Part shown: piece by piece, positions 55,033 to 63,846 of the stretch
Layout of the letters: each line of letters opens with the position of its first letter
How positions within the stretch are numbered: the stretch's first letter is position 1
From: Paenibacillus sp. DCT19
GTDB lineage: Bacteria > Bacillota > Bacilli > Paenibacillales > Paenibacillaceae
Length of the DNA: 64,000 nucleotides
Assembly (NCBI RefSeq): GCF_003268635.1
Contig: NZ_CP029639.1
Location: forward strand, 748,501-812,500
Direction of reading: 5' to 3'
Translations under genes and position numbers: made by a program
The notes under the pieces: generated by a model
Told to the model about the DNA's origin: nothing
Seen by the model: only the letters and a program-made list of their open reading frames with translations
Database searches by the model: none

Positions 55033-57331
55033 TCCGAACCGACACTCACAATCCAGTGAATCTGCTGGAGGAGGCTTGTCATACTTTAATCTGGACAACA
55101 GAACTAAAGAGACAGAAGCAGAGCCTGTTAAGTATAGGTTATTCATCTGTACACTGCTGCTGCTAATGTCTCTGGAATGGATCTACCCCGTGACCTCTTC
55201 CGGGCAGCAGGGAAGTGAGCGTTTTTTATTGGTTATGGCCGGATTAACTGCCGCACTGCTTGTGGTGGGATTATTTCGCACCGGTTGGATTGCAGGCACG
55301 GTGGTTCGATTATGTATTGCTTTTGTTGCGCTATGTCTGATGTACGGTGGACAAGATCCACTTGGATGGGGAATCACGTACCCTGGGACGCTAAGATCAG
55401 ATTTGGATGCCTTTATGCAAAGTGGGCGTTTTTATAGCATAAGTACAGAAACACGAGGGTTCTTCATGATGTTTGGCTGGAGCATGCTGATCACCTCGGT
55501 GCAATCTCTAGTTTTGCTGCGTCTGAGTGTCATGTTATTTGGTGGGGCCACGCTGGTATATTTGATGCTACTTGAATCTCTAGCTGGACTGGATGTCTAC
55601 GCGTCCATCGTACGATCGGTACTTTGGATCATGCTGATTCAGGCTCTCTTGCAGCTACTCCGTTTATCTGGTGGCGTTACCACACCGCGCTATGCACTGA
55701 ATCCTTATGGACGCTGGAGTATCGTGACTGTACTTGCCGTCATGGGGATGGTTTCTTTCTCTGGATTGCCAGGTCACTTTAATTCAATCTCTCAACCTGA
55801 GCGTATATCTCTTGATGAGATTGGTGAACGACTGGCACACTGGGCAGGCTATAACGCAGGAGATAGTATTCCTGCGGCAGCATCAGTAACAGGATATAGC
55901 ACTGCCGATGCCCCTATGGGTGCGCCTTTGACCCAAGGGGATACAGTCTTTTTCGTGGCGAAAAGTCCAGAACCGACGTATTGGCGCGGGGAGACTCGCT
56001 CATATTATAACGGCAGCACGTGGAGTGATCCTGCGCAAAGTTTCGAAACGGCCAGTCCTTCCGGGTTACTGCGTACAGATGGATGGGAGAATCAGAACTA
56101 TTGGACTCGCATTCGGCAAACTGTTACGATGCAGCGGGAGTGGAAGGGGCCGAATCCACTCTTTACGGGCGGAATACCGCTCAATGTATCGTTTCAGGAT
56201 AGTGAAAGCGTCAATGAGAAAACCATGCTCTCGCTTCTGTCGAACAGGGATTCAGCGACGCTGTGGCTGTCAGGTTCAGGCCGCCGTGTATCCGTTAAAC
56301 GTTATGCAGCAGATGTTATGATTCCTACAGCCAAGCCAGAGCATTTACGTCTTCTGGAAAGGAAGCAACGGAGTATAGATCCTGCCGAAATTCGTAGAAC
56401 TTACCTACAGCTTCCGGACTCACTGCCAGGGCGTGTGCGCTCTTTGGCAGATGAGATTGTGAAAGGGAGCGAGACACGATACGATGCGGTGCATGCAGTC
56501 CAGACGTATTTGGCTAATCATGCTGAATACACACTGGATACACGTATGCCTCCGCGTGGAACGGATTTTGTGGATGATTTCCTGTTTGTCACGAGGCAGG
56601 GGTACTGCAATCATTTCTCAACAGCGATGGTTGTCCTTCTACGTGCAGAAGGTATTCCGGCACGTTGGGTCAAAGGATTTGGCACAGGGGAGCTGGACCC
56701 TAAAGTTCCGGGGCAGTACACGATTACTCAAGGTGATGCTCACTCTTGGGTAGAAGTGTATTTTCCAGGCGCAGGCTGGATGCCGTTTGAGGCAACGCCT
56801 GGCTTTGTTATACCGCAGGCGAAGGCGAGTGCTGACGCCGAAGCTACGCTGCTTCAGGATGCAGGGGCGCAGCCGCGACTGGATCCGTGGTCTGGTACGA
56901 GCGCTTGGCTGCTGGCTCGCGCCCAGGCCTTTGTCGCGGCGCCTTGGCTCACCGCGACGGCACTTGCGGTAGCGGCGGCATTGTGCGCCGCTGTAGCCTT
57001 TGGCGTGCGGCGGCTTCGCCCCGCGCTGCCACTGAGGCTGCTGCTGGCATGGCCGCGCAGCAGCTTTCCAGACCGGGAGCGGCTGCTACGCGCCGCCGCT
57101 CCGGTCTGGCCCGCGCTTGCGCGGCAGTACGGCCCGCGGCCGCCGGGCATGACGCTGCGGGAATACGCAGCGTCACCCGCCGTGGTCGCAGGCACGGACA
57201 GCGCGGACATCGCGCGGTTTGCAGCCGACTGGGAACGGCTGCTGTACGGTCCAGAGCGTCCGCTGCGCGCGGACAGTCTGGACTTCCTGCGCCGGGCGCT
57301 TCGGCTAGCCCGGCGGTTGCCAAGGCGCTAG
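55019..57331 (+). CDS. Transglutaminase-like membrane protein (TgpA type)
   Basis: 770 residues: six N-terminal membrane helices (to about 230), a large outside region, the transglutaminase core (about 480-600) with Cys in RQGYCNHFSTAM, His in GDAHSWVEVYFPG and Asp in the ATPGF region, then one more helix (about 640-665) and a DUF4129-type C-terminal tail. The last 500 bases are far richer in GC than the rest (about 77% in 57001-57060 and 57121-57180 by count, versus about 55% in 56401-56460). The operon partner genes are MoxR and DUF58. The function is not firmly known. Confidence 0.93.
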   Translation: MWEHSPNRHSQSSESAGGGLSYFNLDNRTKETEAEPVKYRLFICTLLLLMSLEWIYPVTSSGQQGSERFLLVMAGLTAALLVVGLFRTGWIAGTVVRLCIAFVALCLMYGGQDPLGWGITYPGTLRSDLDAFMQSGRFYSISTETRGFFMMFGWSMLITSVQSLVLLRLSVMLFGGATLVYLMLLESLAGLDVYASIVRSVLWIMLIQALLQLLRLSGGVTTPRYALNPYGRWSIVTVLAVMGMVSFSGLPGHFNSISQPERISLDEIGERLAHWAGYNAGDSIPAAASVTGYSTADAPMGAPLTQGDTVFFVAKSPEPTYWRGETRSYYNGSTWSDPAQSFETASPSGLLRTDGWENQNYWTRIRQTVTMQREWKGPNPLFTGGIPLNVSFQDSESVNEKTMLSLLSNRDSATLWLSGSGRRVSVKRYAADVMIPTAKPEHLRLLERKQRSIDPAEIRRTYLQLPDSLPGRVRSLADEIVKGSETRYDAVHAVQTYLANHAEYTLDTRMPPRGTDFVDDFLFVTRQGYCNHFSTAMVVLLRAEGIPARWVKGFGTGELDPKVPGQYTITQGDAHSWVEVYFPGAGWMPFEATPGFVIPQAKASADAEATLLQDAGAQPRLDPWSGTSAWLLARAQAFVAAPWLTATALAVAAALCAAVAFGVRRLRPALPLRLLLAWPRSSFPDRERLLRAAAPVWPALARQYGPRPPGMTLREYAASPAVVAGTDSADIARFAADWERLLYGPERPLRADSLDFLRRALRLARRLPRR

Positions 57332-57368
57332 CTAAACGGCAAGGCCCACGTTTAGCCGCCTGTTCACG

Positions 57369-57406
57369 GACGCCTCTCTTTGCCTAGCGGCGAACGAGGC
57401 GTCTTT
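57369..57406 (+). terminator. Intrinsic terminator after the transglutaminase gene
   Basis: GACGCCTC pairs with GAGGCGTC across a GC-rich loop that adds more pairing, followed by TTT. It lies in the GC-rich patch that begins inside the preceding gene. Confidence 0.65.
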
Positions 57407-57601
57407 CCGCGCTAACCTTGAAGCATTGGTTAGGTTACTATTGATTAGAGGTGCTTTTATTCAAGAAGAAGGTGTGGAAAGAGCAGGAAAGAATGTGGAA
57501 CTGGATTGAACAAAAGTGCAGTTGCACTACGAAAAGAAGCATTCTTTCGTTCTCCATTCATGTTGCTCATAAATTGTCGAATAAAGGAGTTTAGCCTTTC
57601 C

Positions 57602-57631
57602 TTGACGGTATGTTTTGTCGTTGCGTATAAT
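57602..57631 (+). promoter_or_regulatory. SigA promoter of guaA
   Basis: TTGACG (57602-57607) and TATAAT (57626-57631), spaced 18 bases, 30 bases before the guaA start. The rest of the 57407-57600 gap holds a 14-base palindrome AGTGCA-GT-TGCACT (57515-57528) and no gene. Confidence 0.7.
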
Positions 57632-57660
57632 TAGTTTCATTAATTGAGGGAGGCACGGTA

Positions 57661-59199
57661 ATGAATAAGCAGAATGAAATTGTGGTTGTCCTTGACTTTG
57701 GGGGCCAATACAACCAGTTAATCGCCAGAAGAATCCGGGATCTTGGCGTATACAGCGAGCTTTTGCCGTATAATACACCGGCTGAGAAGATCGCAGAATT
57801 GTCACCAAAAGGAATCGTATTCTCCGGAGGTCCGTCCAGCGTGTACGCTGAGAATGCGCCGCACGTAGATCCAGGTGTATATGATCTTGGACTTCCAATC
57901 TTCGGAATCTGTTATGGCATGCAGCTTATGGCTCAACAGCTTGAAGGTAAAGTAGAACGTTCCGAGAAGCGTGAGTATGGTAAAGCAGACCTTGAGTTTG
58001 CTGCAGGTGCAGCATTGGCACAAGGCATTGAAGGCGAACATACTGTATGGATGAGTCATGGTGACCATGTTGTTACGCTTCCTCCGGGTTTCAAACTGGA
58101 TGCAGGCACGGAAAGTGCGCCAATCGCTGCGATGAGTAACGATGAGCGCAAATTGTATGCTGTTCAGTTCCACCCAGAAGTGCGTCACTCCGTTCGTGGT
58201 AACGACATGATTAGCAACTTCTTGTTTAATATCTGTGGTTGCGAAGGCAACTGGACTATGGAAACTTTCATCGATGACACGATCAGAGACATCCGTGAAA
58301 AAGTAGGCGACGGTAAAGTGCTGTGCGCACTCAGTGGCGGCGTAGATTCCTCCGTTGTAGCTGCTTTGTTACACAAAGCGATCGGTGATCAACTGACATG
58401 TATGTTTATCGACCACGGTCTGTTGCGCAAAGGCGAAGCTGAAAGCGTAATGGAGACGTTTGTTGGTAAGTTCGACATGAAAGTTGTCAAAATCGATGCA
58501 CAAGAGCGTTTCATGTCCAAGCTGGCTGGTGTGGATGATCCAGAGCAAAAACGTAAAATTATCGGTAACGAGTTTATTTACGTATTTGACGAAGAGTCCA
58601 AGCAGTTCGACGATTTCGAATTCCTGGCGCAAGGTACACTCTACACGGACATCGTGGAAAGTGGTACGGCAACAGCTCAGACCATCAAATCTCACCACAA
58701 CGTGGGCGGTCTGCCGGAAGACATGAACTTCAAACTGATCGAACCGCTGAACACGCTGTTCAAGGATGAAGTGCGTAAAGTAGGTACAGAGTGCGGCTTG
58801 CCAGACGAAATTGTACACCGTCAACCGTTCCCAGGACCAGGTCTTGCGATCCGTGTTCTTGGAGAAGTGACGGAAGAGAAACTGCAAATCGTTCGTGATT
58901 CCGACTACATTCTGCGTGAAGAAATCGCCAAGGCCGGTCTTGACCGCGAAATCTGGCAATACTTCACAGCATTGCCGAACATGAAGAGTGTTGGCGTTAT
59001 GGGTGACGCTCGTACGTATTCCTACACTGTAGGTATCCGTGCCGTAACATCCATCGACGGTATGACAGCAGACTGGGCACGTATCCCTTGGGACGTATTG
59101 GAGAAAATCTCCGTGCGGATCGTTAACGAAGTGGATAACGTAAACCGGATCGTCTATGACGTAACTTCCAAACCACCTGCAACGATTGAGTGGGAATAA
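57661..59199 (+). CDS. guaA: GMP synthase (glutamine-hydrolysing)
   Basis: 512-residue bifunctional enzyme of purine synthesis, converting XMP to GMP. Glutaminase domain (1-200): Cys in [12 protein letters not shown] and the His/Glu pair in [11 protein letters not shown]-pyrophosphatase domain: P-loop [13 protein letters not shown], then the dimerisation domain with [20 protein letters not shown] precedes the ATG. The promoter TTGACG-N18-TATAAT lies upstream and a strong terminator follows. Confidence 0.98.
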   Translation: MNKQNEIVVVLDFGGQYNQLIARRIRDLGVYSELLPYNTPAEKIAELSPKGIVFSGGPSSVYAENAPHVDPGVYDLGLPIFGICYGMQLMAQQLEGKVERSEKREYGKADLEFAAGAALAQGIEGEHTVWMSHGDHVVTLPPGFKLDAGTESAPIAAMSNDERKLYAVQFHPEVRHSVRGNDMISNFLFNICGCEGNWTMETFIDDTIRDIREKVGDGKVLCALSGGVDSSVVAALLHKAIGDQLTCMFIDHGLLRKGEAESVMETFVGKFDMKVVKIDAQERFMSKLAGVDDPEQKRKIIGNEFIYVFDEESKQFDDFEFLAQGTLYTDIVESGTATAQTIKSHHNVGGLPEDMNFKLIEPLNTLFKDEVRKVGTECGLPDEIVHRQPFPGPGLAIRVLGEVTEEKLQIVRDSDYILREEIAKAGLDREIWQYFTALPNMKSVGVMGDARTYSYTVGIRAVTSIDGMTADWARIPWDVLEKISVRIVNEVDNVNRIVYDVTSKPPATIEWE

Positions 59200-59226
59200 C
59201 ACCTGAAACAATGATTATTAATAATT

Positions 59227-59275
59227 ACTCGCTTTTTATTTGTGTTACTTAGACAAATAAAAGCGAGTTTTTTTT
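59227..59275 (+). terminator. Intrinsic terminator of guaA
   Basis: ACTCGCTTTTTATTTGT pairs with ACAAATAAAAGCGAGT around a short loop and is followed by eight T. Confidence 0.93.
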
Positions 59276-59392
59276 GAAAAGAAAATGAAGTGCAAATTTT
59301 CATTTATTAATCTATTGTGAGAGTTATACCGATGATATGTAATAGAAATCAGACGCAAGTCGAGTATGTAAATTTGAGGAGGTTATTGGATT

Positions 59393-61135
59393 TTGAGAAG
59401 AATATATGTTGTCTTAATAGCAGTGCTCATATTACTTCCTTTCAGTGTTCAGGCAAATGCAAGTGAACGTGCAACAGAGGTGTATATTGATGGGGTAAAG
59501 ATTAAGTTTGGGATGGATCCTGTTATGCAGAAAGGGACTACATATGTTCAGTTTAGGCCCATTTTTGAAGGGCTTGGGTATCAAGTGACTTGGGAAGGCA
59601 TTGTAAATACAGTTGTAGCCGAAAAGGATGGCTCACGTATAGAACTTTCTGTCGATAATGGTTATGCTTTCCTTGATTATGAAATTAAAAAAATGAGTTC
59701 TCCTCCTATAATGAAGTACGGATATACGCTTGTCCCTGTTCGATTAATTAGTGAGTATAGCGGTAAAGACGTAAAATGGGATCCAGTGAATAGAGCCATA
59801 CATATTACATCCAAAGAGGAACAAGTTAAAAAGGGTTGTAAAAATTTAATGGAATGCATTGAATCGGGGCAGGATAATGAGTTAGAGCAAATTCTAACAA
59901 CTGGTAATACAACGATAACGATGGCGGATTTTGAGCAAGCGTTGATTTCTAAAAATGAAAAGGCAATTCGTCTGTTTTTGGAGCAAGGATATGATTTAAG
60001 GGCTTTGGCATCCAGTACACAGTCAAAGTGGTTTACGATAGCCGTGGAGAATAATTCATATAATATTATGGAACTTCTAATAGATGGTGGGATTACCCCG
60101 GATATAAGCTTTAATAACCTGTTCCAGCCTACGGCACTTGTATATGCGGTCAAGAATAATGATCTTGAATTAGTAGAATTTTTACTGAAGAAAGGCGCTG
60201 ATCCACTCAAGGAGCACTCATCGCCGTCTTATGACTATTCTACAGCAATAAATTTAGCTTATAAGTTGGGTTATACCAATATTTATAACTCACTCATGAA
60301 TAGTGCGCGTTCATCTCAGACGCCTCCAAGTGGATTGAGTATTAATAATATTAATGATTTAAGAGATCACGTTAGGCAGTATTATGGCAAATTGAACACA
60401 GATCTAGGGATTGTTGTATTGAATTACTCCGTTGAAGAAAATACAAGAGATATGTATACGTATGATTATAAAATAACTTTCAGGGGCAATGTATTCATTG
60501 ATGAAAGTTTTGGAATTAAAACTAATCCAATGAGCATTGAGGATTTACTCCAGGATGTAAGATTCACAGCAGCACAAAAAGAGTCGTTTGTAAGAAAATT
60601 GAGGGACTTTACAGAAAAAAATGCCAAAGAATTGATTTCTCTAATGCCAGGTAAAAAAATCACAGGTGGGTTTTACACTTCTACATCATTCGTTCCAGAC
60701 GGAATTCCAAGAGAATTAAGAAGCTTGGCTAGTGAAGTGTTCGGTTCTTATAAAAATCAGTTCTTAACTTGGACGAATTATACACCAGATAATGCTTATT
60801 ATTATCACGAAACGAAAACAAGTGATTTTCATTGGTTTGGTTTTTACGATAATACGAATCTTACAACAGATGTGCCTTTAAAGAGTATCTCAATACCAGT
60901 TCAGAATTATGAAATAAACGTAGGCGAGTCATTTTCTATTCCCTATGCAGTTCTTCCCGAAGGAGCTACAAATGTAGAATTAGAATGGACAATTCTAAAT
61001 CCAGATATTCTTAGTATTGATTCAAACGGAACCGTTACAGGTTTGAAGAAGGGACTGACATCCATTAAGGTGAATTCAAAACAAGATCCAAGAATATTTG
61101 AATTTACTTTAGTTTGGGTAAAGGACACTCTTTAA
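59393..61135 (+). CDS. Secreted stalk-domain/ankyrin/Big2 protein of unknown function
   Basis: 580 residues. A signal peptide (about 1-24, ending VQANAS) leads to a copper amine oxidase N-like stalk domain (about 28-140; YVQFRPIFEGLGYQVTW, YTLVPVRLISEYSGKDVKWDP). Ankyrin-like repeats follow at about 150-300 (KAIRLFLEQGYDLRAL, YNIMELLIDGGI, LELVEFLLKKGADPL). The middle 310-490 is unassigned. A C-terminal Big2-like domain (about 495-580) has ILSIDSNGTVTGLKKGLTSIKV. It starts at TTG 59393 with GAGGAGG upstream. The gene is clearly AT-rich (about 33% GC in 60061-60120 by count) compared with its neighbours, which suggests acquisition. It interrupts the guaA-pbuG neighbourhood. I cannot assign a role. 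Confidence 0.85.
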   Translation: MRRIYVVLIAVLILLPFSVQANASERATEVYIDGVKIKFGMDPVMQKGTTYVQFRPIFEGLGYQVTWEGIVNTVVAEKDGSRIELSVDNGYAFLDYEIKKMSSPPIMKYGYTLVPVRLISEYSGKDVKWDPVNRAIHITSKEEQVKKGCKNLMECIESGQDNELEQILTTGNTTITMADFEQALISKNEKAIRLFLEQGYDLRALASSTQSKWFTIAVENNSYNIMELLIDGGITPDISFNNLFQPTALVYAVKNNDLELVEFLLKKGADPLKEHSSPSYDYSTAINLAYKLGYTNIYNSLMNSARSSQTPPSGLSINNINDLRDHVRQYYGKLNTDLGIVVLNYSVEENTRDMYTYDYKITFRGNVFIDESFGIKTNPMSIEDLLQDVRFTAAQKESFVRKLRDFTEKNAKELISLMPGKKITGGFYTSTSFVPDGIPRELRSLASEVFGSYKNQFLTWTNYTPDNAYYYHETKTSDFHWFGFYDNTNLTTDVPLKSISIPVQNYEINVGESFSIPYAVLPEGATNVELEWTILNPDILSIDSNGTVTGLKKGLTSIKVNSKQDPRIFEFTLVWVKDTL

Positions 61136-61196
61136 AAATAGTCATATATAATTGAATTCAACTTATATTATTGGTTACACCGTTATGTAAGACCCA

Positions 61197-61247
61197 AACT
61201 CCCTTTCAGCCGCGTTAACCCGTGAATGAAAGGGGGTTCTTGGTTTA
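61197..61247 (+). terminator. Probable terminator after the ankyrin/Big2 gene
   Basis: AACTCCCTTTCA pairs with TGAAAGGGGGTT (one wobble) across an 18-base loop. The following T run is broken (CTTGGTTT), so efficiency is uncertain. Confidence 0.55.
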
Positions 61248-61431
61248 ATTATTTTATTTTTCACAACAAAGCGATTAAGACTATTCATCATATACTATAT
61301 TTTAATTGCTTATTTAGCTCCGTTTCAGCTATTTTTCATATTCAGTTGATAGGATGACGAAAGTGATGATAAATAGTGATAAGGATGAATTACGCTTGTA
61401 GGAGTGCTGCAACTGAAAGGAGATTGAGTGT

Positions 61432-61683
61432 ATGCGTAAAACCGACAATATGAGCAAATGGAAGATGGGCATTGGAAGTGCATTTCTGATGGTGATGCTG
61501 GCAGGATGCGGTTCTGGGGTGCAGGATCTGGCTTCCGGTTCTGGTGATTTTTCATTTGTGAACTTAGAGGCGGCGGATACATCTTCCGATCAGACCAGAA
61601 ACCAGGAAGTATCCTCTGACGTAACAACAAACACAGATCAGAGCCAAAACAAGCTATACGATGTTCAACAGACGGAAATATAA
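61432..61683 (+). CDS. Small lipoprotein, 83 aa
   Basis: A short basic start and hydrophobic core end in the lipobox LAGCGSG (Cys near residue 25), so the mature part of about 58 residues is lipid-anchored outside the cell. The mature part is Ser/Thr/Asp/Gln-rich and probably disordered. GAAAGGAG precedes the ATG. I do not recognise a family. A hairpin terminator lies at 61835-61884. Confidence 0.7.
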   Translation: MRKTDNMSKWKMGIGSAFLMVMLAGCGSGVQDLASGSGDFSFVNLEAADTSSDQTRNQEVSSDVTTNTDQSQNKLYDVQQTEI

Positions 61684-61834
61684 TCGACGTAGGACTGATG
61701 TAAGAGAAGTATCTGACTGTGTCACAAGTTACTTTACAGGCTTAATATTAAATTTTTGCTCTAATAAAAGACAGGGCTATCGTTTATAAGGAATAACTGT
61801 ATTGTTCATCTTCTCGACATGCTTATATGAACAC

Positions 61835-61884
61835 AAGCTACCTTTATTGAAGCATTGGTTTTGCTTTGAAAAAGGTAGCTTTTT
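61835..61884 (+). terminator. Intrinsic terminator upstream of the pbuG region
   Basis: AAGCTACCTTT pairs with AAAGGTAGCTT, with further inner AAGCA/TGCTT pairing, followed by TTTT. It ends the lipoprotein transcript. Confidence 0.85.
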
Positions 61885-62062
61885 AATATGCTGTTAACTA
61901 TATATCGTAGTGAAATGGAGTCTGACAAAATGGACATATTCTACTAGAAAAATAGCTGAGAAACTCAAAGGTAATTGGTTTGTAAACCGCTAACCTGGTT
62001 CTTTCTGTTAAATAATACGAACGATATGTAGGGTGCATGGAAGTAACATTCGTTTTTATCAT

Positions 62063-62092
62063 TGACAAAATAGAACCCGCCCTCCTAAAATA
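62063..62092 (+). promoter_or_regulatory. SigA promoter of pbuG
   Basis: TTGACA (62063-62068) and TAAAAT (62087-62092) spaced 18 bases, 30 bases before the purine riboswitch aptamer. The remaining 61885-62062 stretch shows nothing I can name. Confidence 0.7.
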
Positions 62093-62122
62093 GTGATGGG
62101 AAACAAACAAATAGCGCATACT

Positions 62123-62191
62123 AATTCGTATAATCCTGGGGATTGGCCCGGGAGTCTCTACGAGATCACCCTAATGATCTGGCTACGAAGA
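62123..62191 (+). promoter_or_regulatory. Guanine-type purine riboswitch of pbuG
   Basis: P1 pairs TTCGTA (62125-62130) with TACGAA (62184-62189). Conserved blocks TATAAT, the P2 hairpin CCTGGG/CCCGGG with loop GATTGG, GAGTCTCTA and the L3 loop CACCCTAATG follow. The junction ends GGCTACGA, with a C at the ligand-pairing position, which predicts guanine/hypoxanthine rather than adenine. Guanine binding would favour the terminator at 62210-62260. Confidence 0.92.
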
Positions 62192-62209
62192 GGAGCAGGC
62201 TAAGCACAT

Positions 62210-62260
62210 AAATTCTACATGATTGCGTCTTACATCACACACGCACATTAGAATTTTTTT
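62210..62260 (+). terminator. Riboswitch-controlled terminator of pbuG
   Basis: AAATTCTA pairs with TAGAATTT, with inner ATG/CAT and GCGT/ACGC, followed by a T run that ends at 62260. It lies 19 bases after the aptamer and 124 bases before the pbuG start. Confidence 0.75.
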
Positions 62261-62383
62261 GTTCTTGGTCAAAAGGCTTTAGTGCCGCTCCTAGTCAAGC
62301 TGAGCTCTGGGGATATAACATCTTCAGGGTCATTTGTCGTTTTTCAATATGGCTTCAACATCTCTAAGGGGAGTAAGTGAATT

Positions 62384-63760
62384 ATGGATCGTTTCTTTAA
62401 ACTCAAAGAAAACGGAACAAATGTTAGAACGGAGATTGTTGCGGGTCTGACCACCTTTATGACAATGGCTTACATTCTTTTTGTAAACACGTTGTTTCTA
62501 GGTTCTAATGGGGCGGGAATGTCCGATAATGCCGTATTTTTTGCAACGGCCGTCGGCGCTGGATTAATGACAATTATTATGGGATTGTTCGTAAATATTC
62601 CGATTGCGCTCGCACCGGGCATGGGATTGAATGCGTACTTCATGACAGTGGTTCTTAGCTCGAATGGTGCAATTACTTGGCAGGCAGCTCTTGGAGCTGT
62701 GTTCCTTTCAGGTATCGTGTTCATTATTTTGACCGTGACTAGAGTACGGCAAATGCTGCTCGTTGCCGTACCGCAATCGATTAAAATGGCTATCACAGTC
62801 GGTATTGGTTTGTTTATTACGATTATTGGTTTCAAATTGGCTAACTTAGTAGCAGTAACCGTGAACGTAGCGCCAGATGCAGATCTGAGCCAACCGATTC
62901 CAGGTAGTAGCTTCAACCTTTCACTGGGTAACTTCGTAACACATCACGATGCACTACTTGCTCTTATTGGTTTGCTGCTTATTGCTATTCTGATGGTTAT
63001 GCGAATCAAAGGAGCTCTCTTGATTGGGATCGTGGCAACAACGTTGATCGGGATTCCGATGGGAGTTACTAATCTGAGTGGATTGACTGGTGCAAGCTGG
63101 TTGCCTAACTTTAGTGACCTGGCTGTAGGACAATTGGATCTTAAGGGTGCAATTAGCCTAGGTTTGTTTGAAATCATCTTTATCTTTACCTTTGTTGAAT
63201 TGTTCGACACGTTCGGCACAATGGTAGGGACAGCAACACGTATGGGCATTATGAAAGATAAGAAAAAAGGCGAGAAAACGATCGGTAAAGCGATGCTCGT
63301 CGATGCAGTTGGTGTCAGCGCAGGTGCGGCATTGGGTACAAGTACAATTACTGCATATGTTGAGAGTGCTTCTGGTGTTGAAGCGGGTGGACGTACAGGA
63401 CTGACTTCTGTGACTACGGGTCTGTTGTTTATTCTTGCACTGTTCATCGCTCCGTTGGCACTGGTTGTTCCTTCTGCTGCGACTGCTCCAGCGCTGATCA
63501 TTGTAGGTGTACTGATGATGAGTCAGGTTCGTAGCATTGAATGGGATGACTTCCTGCAAGCTTTCCCTGCGTTCCTTACCATTGTGTTAATGCCTTTCAC
63601 AGGTGGAATCGCGAACGGAATCTCTGCGGGTATCGTATCTTATGTAATTTTGGCGGTATTCAGTAACTTGGTAACAGAACGCAAAGTGAAGATTCACTGG
63701 TTGATGTGGATCTTGGCGATTATCGTAATATGCCGGTACGTATTTATGGGCGGCGAATAA
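62384..63760 (+). CDS. pbuG: Hypoxanthine/guanine permease (PbuG, NCS2/AzgA family)
   Basis: 458-residue purine-base proton symporter with about 13 membrane helices. Family blocks GLTTFMTMAYILFVN, LAPGMGLNAYF and the substrate-site segments FTFVELFDTFGT and SAGAALGTSTITAYVESASG are present. AAGGGGAG precedes the ATG. The gene is expressed under a guanine riboswitch, consistent with uptake of guanine and hypoxanthine. It has its own terminator. Confidence 0.96.
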   Translation: MDRFFKLKENGTNVRTEIVAGLTTFMTMAYILFVNTLFLGSNGAGMSDNAVFFATAVGAGLMTIIMGLFVNIPIALAPGMGLNAYFMTVVLSSNGAITWQAALGAVFLSGIVFIILTVTRVRQMLLVAVPQSIKMAITVGIGLFITIIGFKLANLVAVTVNVAPDADLSQPIPGSSFNLSLGNFVTHHDALLALIGLLLIAILMVMRIKGALLIGIVATTLIGIPMGVTNLSGLTGASWLPNFSDLAVGQLDLKGAISLGLFEIIFIFTFVELFDTFGTMVGTATRMGIMKDKKKGEKTIGKAMLVDAVGVSAGAALGTSTITAYVESASGVEAGGRTGLTSVTTGLLFILALFIAPLALVVPSAATAPALIIVGVLMMSQVRSIEWDDFLQAFPAFLTIVLMPFTGGIANGISAGIVSYVILAVFSNLVTERKVKIHWLMWILAIIVICRYVFMGGE

Positions 63761-63797
63761 TCAAGCGATTGAAATTAAACTTGTATCAAAATTGAAG

Positions 63798-63846
63798 AAG
63801 AAGCTAACGCAATGGCATCTTGCCAGAGCGTTGGCTTCTTTTTTTT
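63798..63846 (+). terminator. Intrinsic terminator of pbuG
   Basis: AAGAAGCTAACGC pairs with GCGTTGGCTTCTT (one mismatch), with an inner TGGCA/TGCCA stem, followed by seven to eight T. Confidence 0.9.

Noticed and set aside
56887..57387. A 166-codon frame and overlapping frames in the GC-rich end of the transglutaminase gene
   Set aside because: High GC removes stop codons, so long spurious frames are expected; the compositions are Arg/Ala/Gly-rich without any domain.
57515..57528. Palindrome AGTGCA-GT-TGCACT upstream of guaA as an operator
   Set aside because: It lies about 75 bases before the -35 and matches no regulator motif that I know, so it is mentioned only in the promoter entry.
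58369..59211. 280-codon minus-strand frame opposite guaA
   Set aside because: Shadow of guaA; no ribosome site and no family resemblance.
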